In this document: positions 50,599-60,000 of the stretch, piece by piece
How positions within the stretch are numbered: the first letter of the stretch is position 1
How the letters are laid out: every line of letters begins with the position of its first letter
Assembly (NCBI RefSeq): GCF_910592395.1
Contig: NC_088320.1
Span: forward strand, 11,036,501-11,096,500
Source: Lineus longissimus
Taxonomy: Eukaryota; Nemertea; Pilidiophora; Heteronemertea; Lineidae
Direction: 5' to 3'
DNA length: 60,000 nt
Notes under the pieces: model-generated
What the model saw: the letters and a program-made list of their open reading frames with translations, nothing else
Databases searched by the model: none
What the model was told of the DNA's origin: nothing
Made by a program: the position numbers and the translations under genes

Positions 50599-51304
50599 AC
50601 TATAAGGAATTATATTTTTTTAAAAGGACTATTTTCGTACATTTAATTACAGGTGCGTGACCTATTTCTTTTTGACCCTGTTGACCTCGCTTCTAAAGAA
50701 TTTTTGAGAAAGTCATTCAAACATTCAAATCAACTTCGAGCATTATCTATTATATCACCGAGCTATATAAATACGATATATCAAAAAAACTCTGTCGCAA
50801 TATTAAATTATATGATTATCTGGGACTATTTGTACCGAATTACTCTTCCGCAAGCGTGACCTCGTCACAATCATGGCGCATTTTCAATATTGCGACGACT
50901 TGAACAACGAAAATCCCTGTATAATAATAATAATAATAATTTATTGTAAAAAACCTCCAAATAAGGAGCAGACAACACAAATATGCAATAAAAATCATAC
51001 ACAGAGAACGAATAAAAAAAAGCGATCAAAAGGGTGAAAGTAAAAGCTTCAATAGTTTATGGTTTTTCCGGTTTAGATTGGCACATAAGGTTTTTACCGA
51101 ATCGACAATTCCATTCTCCTCCCTGGTGATACGTCTAGGCCTACCTGTTGGATTTACAAATAGGACATTGGCGGCAGAGAGGCCCGACGAACTAAACACT
51201 CGGTTACACAGGGTACCCTTAATTTTTCTCGTGCCAATGACGACGTCTCGTGCTTTACAATCGATGGAGAGAATCCTTCTTAAAAATATCATACCCCTAT
51301 AATT

Positions 51305-51375
51305 AAAGCCTTGATGGCCTTGGCGGTTAGACGGTTGCACTGTGGATTGGATGGTCACGGGTTCGAACCCCGGCG
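51305..51375 (+). mobile_element. tRNA-like SINE head in copy A
   Basis: GATGGCCTTGGCGGTTAGAC (A box region) and CACGGGTTCGAACCCCGGCG (B box and T-arm) are spaced as in a tRNA. There is no proper acceptor-stem pairing, and a duplicate in copy B carries a damaged B box. Confidence 0.65.
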
Positions 51376-51753
51376 AATCTTCTTTTTCGTGTTTTTAAAA
51401 AAAAAATCCTTTTATTATTCATTCATGTACGTTTATCAGGAGCTGATCCAAGCGGGTGCACCAGACGCACGGCTCCTAATTGATGTAAACTATTTTTAAT
51501 TGACCACTCATGAAATATTGGAACACACCTGTCCAGGAATTTTGATGAGAAATGCAGTGCACGCTCCCTTTTCTTCCAACTCTAGATTCACCGGCCCTCT
51601 TATACCATCATCTTATACCGTTATGAATGTTATCATGAAGAAAACCCCTTCACCTGAACTTTTCAAGCTGAATTACACACTAATTCCAGGTGTTCGAGCA
51701 CTCCAGAGAATGGTTTGACTAGTCGGAGGCTTGAATTCCCGACGGTACATTGA

Positions 51754-51966
51754 GGAGCCGCTGTGGTGTAGTGGCTTGGACAAGAGGTCCCGGGTTCGAT
51801 CCCCACTGTCGGCGTGAGACTGTAGGCTGGTCTCTCTGTCTTACTTGCCTCTCTGCACCCAGGTGTATAAATGGGTACCGGTCAGAAATGCTCAGATTGT
51901 AGCGCTGGTTGAGCAGCTCATCTGAGGTCCACTGAAAGGTTTCAGGACAGACTGGGGTTAAAGTGT
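51754..51966 (+). mobile_element. tRNA-derived SINE
   Basis: It begins GAGCCGCTGTGGTGTAGTGG (A box TGGTGTAGTGG) and has GGTCCCGGGTTCGATCCCCA (B box) with a shortened anticodon region. A body follows with CACCCAGGTGTATAAATGGG and ends near GGGGTTAAAG. It is absent from the same site in copy B, so it inserted after the duplication. Confidence 0.8.
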
Positions 51967-52490
51967 AAAGTCGGATGACAACCTATATTTTGGTTGACCT
52001 CGATTCCAAACCCCAAAATGGCCATTCAAACCATAAAATCAGCTACAAACATTCTTTGTTCGAGGGACAACTTTGGCATGAGACAGGCTGTTTTTCATGC
52101 AAAATAGCTTCAAGTAGGACCGTGACTTCTCAAGGAGCTGAGAGAATTATTGACATATCATCAAACTGCAAAAATGATCTCACCAAAACGGAATGTAACT
52201 GTACGTTTGCCTAAAAATCTAAGATTTGCAAGTCATGTCAAACCCGTCTCACATTACACGCTAAATTCATTATTAGTGATGAGCATTTAGTTTGTAACTA
52301 CAGTGATGAGCAGGCGGATAGATTCAAATTACATATCATCTTCCTCGTCACCTAAATCCCAAACCGAAATTGTCCCTTCAAATCACGTGTACGGAGCTGT
52401 ATAGATACGATTGCCGTGTGCATGCGCACTTTCGACTCCAAAAGAATCGACTCGAATCTCAATTCAAATCCGCCATTGCCGACATCATTA

Positions 52491-52686
52491 GGGCCGTTTA
52501 GACGACAGGCGAAAAGACCGCATTCGGATCGAATCTGGATGAATCCGGATTAAAACCACCCAAGGCGATGGTACCTTTTTAGTCCGGATGCAACCACATT
52601 GATCCGGATCTTTTTGCGTTTACACGACGAAAAATTAATCCGGATTCGGGACGCATCCGGATTTTTTCGCGTCGTCTAAACGGCCC
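52491..52686. mobile_element. 196-bp MITE, copy 2
   Basis: 195 of 196 bases match copy 1 (20296-20491; the difference is in CAGGCG versus CAGGGG). The GGGCCGTTTAGACGAC terminal repeats are the same, with TA on both sides. It lies 15 bp before duplication copy B. Confidence 0.95.
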
Positions 52687-52701
52687 TATTGGCGTCAAAG
52701 A

Positions 52702-53452
52702 CTATTTCTTTTGACACTGTTGACCTCACTTCTAAAATTTTTTGAGAAAGCCATTCAAACATTCAAATCAACTGCGAGCATTATCTATTATATCACCGAG
52801 CTATAGAAATACGATATATCAAGAAAACTCTGTCGCAATATTGAATTATACGATTATCTGAGGTTATGTGTATCGAATTACTCTTCCGCCAGCGTGACCT
52901 TGTCACAATCATGGCGCTTTTTCAATATGGCGACGACTTGAACAACAAAAATCCCTGTCTATCATACCCCTATCAGTACAGCCTTGATGGCCTCGGCGGT
53001 TAGACGGTTGCTCTGTGGATTGGATGGTCACGGGTTCGACCTGGGCGAATCTATATTTTCGTGTTTTTTAAAAAAACTTTCTTTTTATTATTCATTCATG
53101 TACGTTTATCAGGAGCGGATCCAAGCGGGTGCATCACACGCACGGCTTCTAATCGATGTTAACTATTTTTAATTGACCACTCATGAAATTTTGGAACACA
53201 CCTGTCCAGGAATTTTGATGAGAAATGCAGTGCACGCTCCCTCTTCTTCCAGTTCCTAGATTCGCCGGCCCTCTTATACCATTATGAATATTATCATGAA
53301 GAAAACCCCTTCACCTGAACTTTTCAAGCTGAAGTTCACACTGATTCCAGGTGTTCGAGCACTCCAGCGAATGGTTTGACTAGTCGGAGGCTTGAATTCC
53401 CGACGGTACATTGAGGCCAACAACTATTTTGGTTGACCTCGATTCCAAACCC
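52702..53452 (+). repeat. Direct duplication, copy B
   Basis: The shorter partner of 50662-52013, lacking both insertions. Its tRNA-like unit (about 52983-53050) has a damaged B box (GGTTCGACCTGG). Its right edge cuts into a LINE endonuclease frame. Confidence 0.85.
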
Positions 53453-54178
53453 TTTTTCAAATGTATATTCTACATTACATACGGCATGCGTTCTTCCACA
53501 GAACAGACTCTCCCTCTCCAAAAAGTTCAACAACGCCCTAGTATTATCTGACCCGGCCCTGCTGAAGTCGGTATTCCAATCCCCTCCAATAATAACATCA
53601 TTAACATTTGACATTTCTATAATTGCAGAGATGTCTTGCAGGACACCATTAAAAATTTCAATATCTTGCCCATCAGTAGGCATGTACACATTTATCAACA
53701 ACATTTCATTTTGTAAACCAGGGCTATCAACCTGCACAGCGCATACCCTCTTTGATTCCCATTGAATTGGTTTAACACATGCATCACTATGAGCGTTCCA
53801 CGCGATTGCAGCGCCACCGTGTGGCCTGCCCACCAACAAAGATTCACTTGCCATACCAGTGACACCATGAATATTAATGGTACTCCCAATTTCACTACCA
53901 AGTTTCTTAAGTTGCTCATTATACAACCAATGTTCCTGTATGAAGAGGAAATCCGCATCCTTACTAAGGTCTCTTAAATATTCATGTCTACCAGGCCCAG
54001 TACCATTACTGTTGTAAGTAGTGCATTTCAAAGTGTTCACAAGTGTAGCCAGAGTTATTGCCAGTAAAAGAATTAGGGACCTACTTATCATCAACACCTT
54101 GCTGTCCGTTTTGTTCGCGACTTTTAGACGGAACGACATACTTGCGGACCGTGACGCCCTCCGGCCACATGTCCTCAC
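53453..54178 (-). pseudogene. LINE ORF2 endonuclease fragment, 3'-truncated
   Basis: The frame encodes an APE-type endonuclease: LKCTTYNSNGTGPGRHEYL, FLFIQEHWL (catalytic Glu), GRPHGGAAIAWN, VYMPTDGQD and DVIIGGDWNTDFSRAGSDN (catalytic Asp, Asn). It starts near the usual ORF2 N-terminus but is cut at 53452 by duplication copy B, so no reverse transcriptase follows. LINE copies normally lose the 5' end, so loss of the 3' part points to a later rearrangement. Confidence 0.88.
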
Positions 54179-54333
54179 TCATGTATTCCGAGTGGTGTGA
54201 CGTCACCAAGCGTGTTCGAAGCGAGACCAACTTATTCATATGTTCTTTGGAACGCACGGGCGCAGGACGTGCGTCCAGCGCGCTGCGGCAGTTCGACCGG
54301 CCAACTGGGATTGGCTGTGCTTGGTAAGTATTT

Positions 54334-54634
54334 GAACCTTGCGGTTCGGGTGGTAATCTTTCAAAGATGGACCACACTTGATTGGGAATCATTAGATTGC
54401 CCATAGTTGAACCTTTCGGAGGTTAACAAATTGGATGGCGATCTTGGCGAAGATGGGCCACAGATGGTGGGGATCTTCGGGATCGCCTACGCATTCTAGC
54501 TAGAACCTTTCGGAGGTTTAGTTTTGGAATGGTAATCTTCTCGAAGATAGGCCATAGGGATTCATACTTGAACCTTTCGGAGGTTAAATTTGGATGGCGC
54601 TCTTTGCAAAGAGCACACGCACACTGAGAACCTC
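54334..54634 (+). repeat. Four-unit hairpin array (retroelement leader)
   Basis: GAACCTTTCGGAGGTT-type hairpins at 54334 (variant GAACCTTGCGGTTC), 54409, 54503 and 54570 alternate with a second hairpin: AATCTTTCAAAGAT, GATCTTGGCGAAGAT, AATCTTCTCGAAGAT, GCTCTTTGCAAAGAGC. The A-T pair of the second stem becomes C-G in the last unit on both arms, a compensating change. Units are 67-94 bp apart. It lies about 600 bp upstream of a gag ATG and may be a structured RNA leader. Confidence 0.75.
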
Positions 54635-55228
54635 AAGAATACTACCTAGTATCGAAGGCGGAGGAAATGATAGATTATTTGGCTCGACCATTTTGGAAAC
54701 CATTCCGGTTTCTTTGCTTGGGTGATGTTTGGCGATCTAATATGATCCTTCCCCCCAGCTATCACGGTGCAGGCACTTGGTGCAGACATTCAATAAAATG
54801 TATGTTTAGGAAAGCCCAAGCGCTGAGAGCAATAAGAGATTGTTGCGGCTATTGTTCTTGGGTCGCTGGTAGGGTGTAGTGTAGGGGCTTTATATAATCT
54901 ATAGGGGCAATCGGCTTACGACCCCGGTCATAGTTCAATGGAGTGGAGCGGTTTTTGTTGTTCGTTTTCGTTTGGCCCTTTTGTTCCCGGCGAAAGAAGG
55001 AGAAGTCGGAATGTCGACGTGTCTTTTGTTTGGAGAGTCAGTGTTTTTCCTCTTACCCTGAAAGGTATCGGGGAGTATGTTTCGGGTTGTTGTTGGTGCT
55101 CGGCGAGGGGATATTGCCCGAAGGCGGAGATTACATAAGAGAGTCATTTGACAACGTGTTGAGGGTCCTTGAGATCAGAATAAATTCTTGGGTGCGCGTA
55201 GGGCGAGCCATTCGCTACTTGATTCAAG

Positions 55229-56914
55229 ATGACGGACACATCGGACAACGTTGCTTCTGTCGCGGGCCCATCTACCCCGAAGGTGTGGCTCCGGGATAGA
55301 CACTCTCTGAAGGGAAAAGACATCTTACCGGTCGTGTTGCGGCTGAAAGCGTTAGAACAGGTACCGGAGGAGGATTTTGCAAGTCCCTCAAAACGCTACC
55401 CGTTGGCAACATTCACGGAAAAGGACTTGGAGAAGCAGATCCTGGCGCTAACTGGATATGAAATGAAGGTAGGAATTTCCCCCTTTTTTCCTTTGGTTTG
55501 GGGGTCACTGTTTTTTGAATGGTGAGGCTAGACCCTTATTGGGGAATATAGCCGATGGAAACAAATTTTAGAAGTTTAGCCAGCCGACTACGGATGAAAG
55601 CCTCCAGGTCTCAAAGAGGCAGACTTGTCTTTGTTTTGTTTTTTCTCCGTTTCTCAGAGGATGATGACGATGGTAATTGTAGGTAATGGTGATGATGATG
55701 TTTCCGGTGATGATGATGATGATATAGACTGATAAAGTATACATGGTGTTTTTTTTTTCTTTCTTTCCCATATCAGGTTCTATTGGACATGGGGGCGAAA
55801 GAAGACACGTTTCGTAATAAGAGACTGGTTGTACACTGCGCTATCATGGAGGCGAACCAGGGCGGAGCTCCAGACGCCCAGGTCTTGTCCACGGGAGCCA
55901 CACTGACGCCAGAGGATAAGGGAAAAGGGAAAGGCACAAAGAGGGTAAGTGTTGGGGCCCTCTCTTTTTTTCCCGCAAAAAGGAAAGTGTTTAATTGAAA
56001 GGTGATGACGCTGCATGGCAGGTAATGGCGTATTTGAGGTTATTCCTTTCCCTGCATAGGCTAAACCTAGGTCATATAGCGTAGGTGACTATCGGAACAT
56101 CAATATTATAGGGCAACGAAACTAACACGCCAGGCAAACACGGAATTACCATTGACCACACGATATACTGTTAGTGATTAAGAATTTGAAAGGCGCGGTT
56201 GTTTTTTTTTTTTTTTTACCTAAAAACTATGGCCTTTTTCAGGCGGCTCCGCACGACGATTCTGGGGAAGCGCAGCCGAATTCGGTTTCCGGCTCTACTG
56301 GCTCTACTAAGACTGCTTCGACCACGGACGGTGCTGACGGTGGCGATCGCTTGTCCAGAATGGAGGCGGACCTAAAGAATCTAAAGGAAGCGGGGGATGC
56401 GGGATCGGTGCAATTCGCGCTGAAACAGGTGAGGGCCCTGGCTTTAAGATCTTCCACGGATAACGGTGTTTTGTTAGCCTCTATGGAAACTCTACACGAC
56501 GCGGCCGTTATTGCCGGAAGTTCGGAGGCTTCGCTGTACAAGATGACTTTAAAGGCTTGCAGGGAGAACGATGGGGCGGGTTACCCACTGCACACGCTTG
56601 TTACTAAAATGATCGGGGATGAACAGTCGAGGAAAGCTCAGACGGCGATCGATGCTTGGCAAAAATCCGCTCGCAAAGCTAAGAAAATGAAAGAACTGAC
56701 CGAGGAGAGGAAAAAACCGGGGAAGTGGGATCATTCTGGTGAAAAATCTACCTCTCCTTGGTCCCACGCTCAGGGTTATGGAGCGAGGGGCAGATCATAT
56801 GGGGGAAGAGGGAGGCGAGGGGGCTCTTCGGGCTGCTTTGTCTGTAAATCATTAGATCATTTTGTACGTGATTGCCCTCATAATTCATATAACAAGGTGG
56901 TTAAGAAGGAATAG
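55229..56914 (+). CDS. Gag-like protein of an intron-containing retroelement
   Basis: Three exons: 55229-55468 (ATG, A at -3; ends ATGAAG|gtagga), 55777-55944 (ATATCAG / AAGAGG|gtaagt) and 56243-56914 (TTTTTCAG, stop TAG). All junctions are phase 0 and the total is 1,080 nt (359 residues). The C-terminus is Gly/Arg-rich (GRSYGGRGRRGG) with a CCHC zinc knuckle, CFVCKSLDHFVRDC. A helical middle (DLKNLKEAGDAGSVQFALKQ) would be the capsid part. With the DIRS-like pol downstream, this is the first ORF of that element. Spliced gag is unusual; a domesticated host gene is the alternative. Confidence 0.75.
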
Positions 56915-56943
56915 GTCGGTAATTTGTTACAAATGGCTTCCGT

Positions 56944-56946
<3 letters not shown>

Positions 56947-56985
<39 letters not shown>
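56947..56985. repeat. T39 homopolymer
   Basis: A run of 39 T before CTCTTTCTTTGTAG|G, which also forms an acceptor-like site at 56999/57000 with a short open stretch behind it (EVVYLGQDLGVMN). Confidence 0.9.
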
Positions 56986-56999
56986 CTCTTTCTTTGTAG

Positions 57000-57371
57000 G
57001 AGGTAGTTTACTTGGGACAAGACCTCGGAGTGATGAATAGTGCCCCTCATTCACCTAGTAACAATTCGTCTATCAGACGCCCTCTCTGGTGAATAGGAAA
57101 TTCGGGCAATCGGGCTGACTATCATGGCGGCATGCCGCGCTAATGGGTCCATCCTTTAGGTCTAAAGTGTGTTGTGTCCATTATCAGCTCTGGCGTAACG
57201 ATCTAGGGGACCATGATTTTCCGCTTTCTGGGGATACTAAGCCTCGTGGGTAACACCACCTTGAGATGGCGGGGAGTTTTAGGTCTGCCTCTGTGGTCTT
57301 AGAGACGCGGTTGGTTGGGAAATAATGCTCTTTCCCGGATACCCATATTGACTTATATTCCTCTTGATATA
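57000..57371. other. Retroelement intron before the Tigger insertion
   Basis: No coding frame beyond 30 residues. The sequence ends CATATTGACTTATATTCCTC TTGATA, a pyrimidine-rich stretch that would have continued into TTACAG|GAGG at 59597 before the insertion. Confidence 0.5.
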
Positions 57372-59594
57372 CAGTGAGTACTTAGTTAACTGGTGCTGGT
57401 CTAAAATTTTCTAAGTCCATAATAGGTCATTATAATATGCATTTTAGGCCCAGATGGGTTGTGCAGGGCCTACATTCCTTTTGAGAAGCATGAATGGGCT
57501 AATAATGACAACTTGAGCCTACTGCACATGTCGGCATTGATACCTATTGACTATGATCACTTTCATCAAGTACTCAGAAAGTTTTAATAGCTTGAAATCC
57601 GACATGCAGAAAGTCCATCCAAGACTACGATCACTGGCCAGTGCTTTTCATGGAAAATGAATGTCGTTACAAGCTTTTTACAGGGTAAACCCTAAAAAAA
57701 GTGGCATTTGAATCAGGGAGGGGATGTGAGATTTTTGCCCAAAAGTTTAACTTGGGGGGTAAAGTAACTAACACTTACATAACCGATGCCATTAACAATA
57801 TTTACTTATTCACTACTTTGCACTACAACTGTTTTACAATTCCAAGTTGTCGTCAAAATTTAAGTTATCATCATCATTATCGGAGTCTGACAATTCGTTT
57901 TCACCAAGCAACAAATCATCTGCAACATCATCACGATAATGACCATCTGGTTGAGGTGTTAAGCCAGCCACTTGAAATGACTTAGCCGCAGACTCAGGAG
58001 CTACATCATTCCATGCTCTACTTATAATGCCGAGTACATCCTGTAATGTAATTTTGCGGCAATTTCCGTCAGCCTCAGTTGCATCACATTTCCATAACTT
58101 CCAATACTTTCGCATTATAGCTTTAAATCCCCTCATAATAGTGAGATCTAACGGCTGAGCCAGCGATGTACACCTAGCAGGAATATTGTCTAACAGTATG
58201 CCTGCTTCAACCATTGGGTAACAGAAATCCTCTGCTTGATGCGGTCGGAATCTGTCCAAAAGCAGAAGGATGTCATTAAAGTCAAAATCGCCAATGTAAG
58301 GGAAAAGAACATTGTCCAACCAATGTTGCAGTGTCTCTCCATTCTCCCAACCAGACCTCGAGGATGTGACCCGTACGTTATCTGGAATGTTGTTCAAATC
58401 TCTAATCTGACGCACGAAGCCCGGCTGCCTGAAAACAACATGAGCAGGCGGTTTTTCTCCGTTGGAGCCAACTGTCAATCCAACGGTGCACCCGAGTTTG
58501 GCATTTCCTCGCGATGTTTTCACATTTACATCTACTGTACCTCTGGTCTCAGCTGTATACATCGGAGGGAAGTCCAACTGAGCAAACGTTTCGTTAAAGT
58601 TCAAGAGCGTGTGGACATGGTTGTCAGCTACAGTTTGCCTAACGCCAGTCTGAAATTCTCTCACTCTCTGTGGTGCATCAGCCGGTACAGTGGTGGAATC
58701 TTTCGTTTTACGGCGGAAAACAATCTTTTTCCGTTTCATAAAATTTGTAACCCAACCCACTGATGCAGAAAACTGGGACCTTTCGGGGCGACGTGCTGCA
58801 ATGTCCTCAAGTTCATTGTGTGGGAGTTGGCCACACCAGTTCTGAAATTCAATCGTTGCATCATTAACAATGTCCGACCGAGAAACGGGCAGGGCAATAT
58901 TCCTCCGTTCTTGAAAATGCTGGTGCACGATATTCTCAACTTCCGGCCAACAACCATCATGGTCGGTTCTGACTCGCCGGCGTTCTGCATTTTCCTCCAC
59001 TTGATCCGTCATTTCATCGATGTTCTGTATCCATCTCCTGAGCGTTGTTGGGGATAGTCGATAGCGCCTAGCATACTCATTGACATTTAGAATGCGGCCA
59101 TGTTCAATTGCTGTTTGGCAATCCAAGGCATGTCGCAGCCTGGCTTCAACAGTGTAACTGTTACATCGTCGAGGGAGACCAACTGCTGCAGCACCATTCT
59201 GCTGATCGGCATCATCATCATCATCATCGTCATCATTGCCAGCATCCATCATTGACTGACACATGACAAAGAGCGAAAGCATCAGCAGTAACAACAACGT
59301 TGTGTTCCTCATGATTTGAACTTTCTACAGGAATGACGAATATGATTGTTAGGGTAAAGGGCCTAGGAAATTACACAACTGCAATTGCCTTTCATACCAA
59401 CCATTGATTGATAAAATTGGCCACAGAAGACCAGATCAAGAAATGAACATGTAATCAAAACTCTGTCATTTTCTTCATTGAAATGTGATTAGTATAGGCC
59501 CTACATGGTCGTAAATCGACAATATCCCATTCTGGGCCTCTATTAGTGACTTAGAAAATTTTAGACCAAGCACCAGTTAACTAAGTAGTCACTG
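57372..59594 (-). mobile_element. Full-length pogo/Tigger transposon
   Basis: Termini CAGTGAGTACTTAGTTAACT and inverse CAGTGACTACTTAGTTAACT continue GGTGCT.GGTCTAAAATTTTC over about 55 bp, flanked by TA (57370-57371 and 59595-59596). CAGT ends, a TA duplication and a pogo-type transposase agree. Length 2,223 bp, no visible internal break. Confidence 0.95.
57834..59312 (-). CDS. pogo/Tigger transposase with first catalytic Asp replaced by Asn
   Basis: A 492-residue open frame. The N-terminal psq-like HTH (NEYARRYRLSPTTLRRWIQN, 78-97) and a CENP-B-type second HTH (SVGWVTNFMKRKKIVFRRK, 184-202) bind terminal repeats. The catalytic core has LLNFNETFAQLD, where N240 stands where the family has Asp (xxDET), then LLLLDRFRPHQ (D353) and SLAQPLDLTIM (D389). 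An acidic tail follows. The first Met gives a leader-like LLLLLMLSLF; the MMDAG start at residue 21 is more likely. The D-to-N change should abolish cleavage, so the copy may be inactive despite its intact frame. Confidence 0.92.
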   Translation of the reverse strand: MRNTTLLLLLMLSLFVMCQSMMDAGNDDDDDDDDADQQNGAAAVGLPRRCNSYTVEARLRHALDCQTAIEHGRILNVNEYARRYRLSPTTLRRWIQNIDEMTDQVEENAERRRVRTDHDGCWPEVENIVHQHFQERRNIALPVSRSDIVNDATIEFQNWCGQLPHNELEDIAARRPERSQFSASVGWVTNFMKRKKIVFRRKTKDSTTVPADAPQRVREFQTGVRQTVADNHVHTLLNFNETFAQLDFPPMYTAETRGTVDVNVKTSRGNAKLGCTVGLTVGSNGEKPPAHVVFRQPGFVRQIRDLNNIPDNVRVTSSRSGWENGETLQHWLDNVLFPYIGDFDFNDILLLLDRFRPHQAEDFCYPMVEAGILLDNIPARCTSLAQPLDLTIMRGFKAIMRKYWKLWKCDATEADGNCRKITLQDVLGIISRAWNDVAPESAAKSFQVAGLTPQPDGHYRDDVADDLLLGENELSDSDNDDDNLNFDDNLEL

Positions 59595-59602
59595 TATTAC
59601 AG

Positions 59603-60000
59603 GAGGTTCCACAGTGGGAATATTGTGAGGCATTTGATCCTGTCCGACTGGTCTCGGAACGCCGTGAACCGCGTTTCTCAGACTATAGGGGTAGGCCTAC
59701 TACTGCCCTGCCTCTGAGTATGGAGAATATTCTGGAAAACGACTGGTCTTCACAAACGGATTGGGAAGCACGCATGGGGAATCTTAGACTGAGAGATCCG
59801 AACCACTTTGTTTCGGGTCAGTTGCATTCTGAATTAAAGAACTGGGAGTTTCTGTTGAGGGTAGTCGACAATGATGAGTCACGCATGGTCAAGGACTGGT
59901 TAAACAATGGCGTTAATGTAGAAAGTTTCTTTCGGCCCTACAAAGGTGTTTTCAAGGGGATCCGGCTCAACTCCGACAGGCCGCCAACTCAAATTTTTTC
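59603..60000 (+). CDS. DIRS-like pol, N-terminal part (continues off the window)
   Basis: After the acceptor TATTACAG|GAGG the frame is open to the window end. It encodes PRFSDYRGRPTTALPLSMEN, then FVSGQLHSELKNWEFLLRVV and MVKDWLNNGVNVESFFRPYK. The pattern of W-x-D-x..I/L-x2-W/L-x2-G-x..F ahead of the RT is typical of DIRS-type (tyrosine recombinase) retrotransposon pol starts. The RT itself would follow outside the window. Assignment is moderate without the RT, RNase H and recombinase. Confidence 0.55.

Larger units (their letters stand above)
50662..52013 (+). repeat. Direct duplication, copy A (with two insertions)
   Basis: It matches copy B at 52702-53452 over CTATTTCTT...GATTCCAAACCC. 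Relative to B it has an extra about 370 bp at 50918-51287, starting with (ATA)n, and a SINE at about 51754-51966. The shared part includes a tRNA-like unit at about 51305-51375 (GGCGGTTAGACGG, GGTTCGAACCC) that is probably a SINE head. Confidence 0.85.

Noticed and set aside
51305-51375. Functional tRNA gene
   Set aside because: A and B boxes are present but acceptor-stem pairing is not, and the unit is duplicated with a damaged B box at 52983-53050; a SINE head fits better. The same applies to 51754-51966.
57834-59312. Signal peptide on the Tigger ORF (LLLLLMLSLF)
   Set aside because: The hydrophobic start comes from an upstream Met; the transposase probably starts at MMDAG, and a secreted transposase makes no sense.

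Overview
The window is animal (metazoan) nuclear DNA. It holds spliced genes with GT-AG introns, AATAAA signals and a dense load of transposons and dispersed repeats. The element mix (Ty3/gypsy, DIRS-like, Sleeping Beauty-like Tc1, pogo/Tigger, Harbinger-like, MULE, KDZ, tRNA-derived SINEs) and many TACATGTA palindromes suggest a marine invertebrate, perhaps a deuterostome such as an echinoderm or lancelet. The species cannot be named from the sequence alone.

Layout. 1-2682: 3' half of a Ty3/gypsy element (RT, RNase H, integrase, 3' LTR). 3.9-5.1 kb: first copy of a dispersed, monomer-based repeat family (family R). 7.3-8.9 kb: inverted-repeat element carrying a Myb/SANT-like ORF (Harbinger-type accessory protein). 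11.5-22.15 kb: plus-strand spliced gene with a Cys-rich N-terminus and one chromodomain; its introns hold a Tc1 element, a 196-bp MITE and foldbacks. 22.6-23.2 kb: satellite. 23.5-44.7 kb: minus-strand spliced gene whose C-terminal exons encode a KDZ-type transposase domain. 30.2-36.7 kb: nested in that gene on the same strand, seven exons that join in frame into one 1,345-residue protein with a canonical Ser/Thr kinase, a papain-like cysteine protease and a WRKY/GCM-like zinc domain plus MULE DDE transposase. This unit is bracketed by inverted AACTCGC repeats at 30187 and 40517-40838. 37.4-42.6 kb: three more family R copies, one nested in another. 43.4-46.8 kb: two inverted-repeat elements. 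47.9-49.1 kb: two Ig-domain exons (minus). 49.5-50.6 kb: broken Tc1/mariner transposase. 50.7-53.5 kb: direct duplication with SINEs and a second copy of the 196-bp MITE. 53.5-54.2 kb: LINE endonuclease fragment. 54.3-60 kb: retroelement with a hairpin-array leader, an intron-containing gag and a DIRS-like pol start, split by a full-length pogo/Tigger element.

Most notable: the kinase-protease-MULE fusion. All splice phases close over 4,038 nt, and all recognisable catalytic motifs of the three enzymes are kept. It looks like a transposase carrying its own signalling and protease domains. Second: family R, whose units carry a near-consensus CTCF-like motif (11 good copies) and AGGTCA direct repeats (8 exact DR3 sites). 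Third: three different host-like exons are each exactly one base short of the frame-keeping length, which suggests residual assembly indels or decay.
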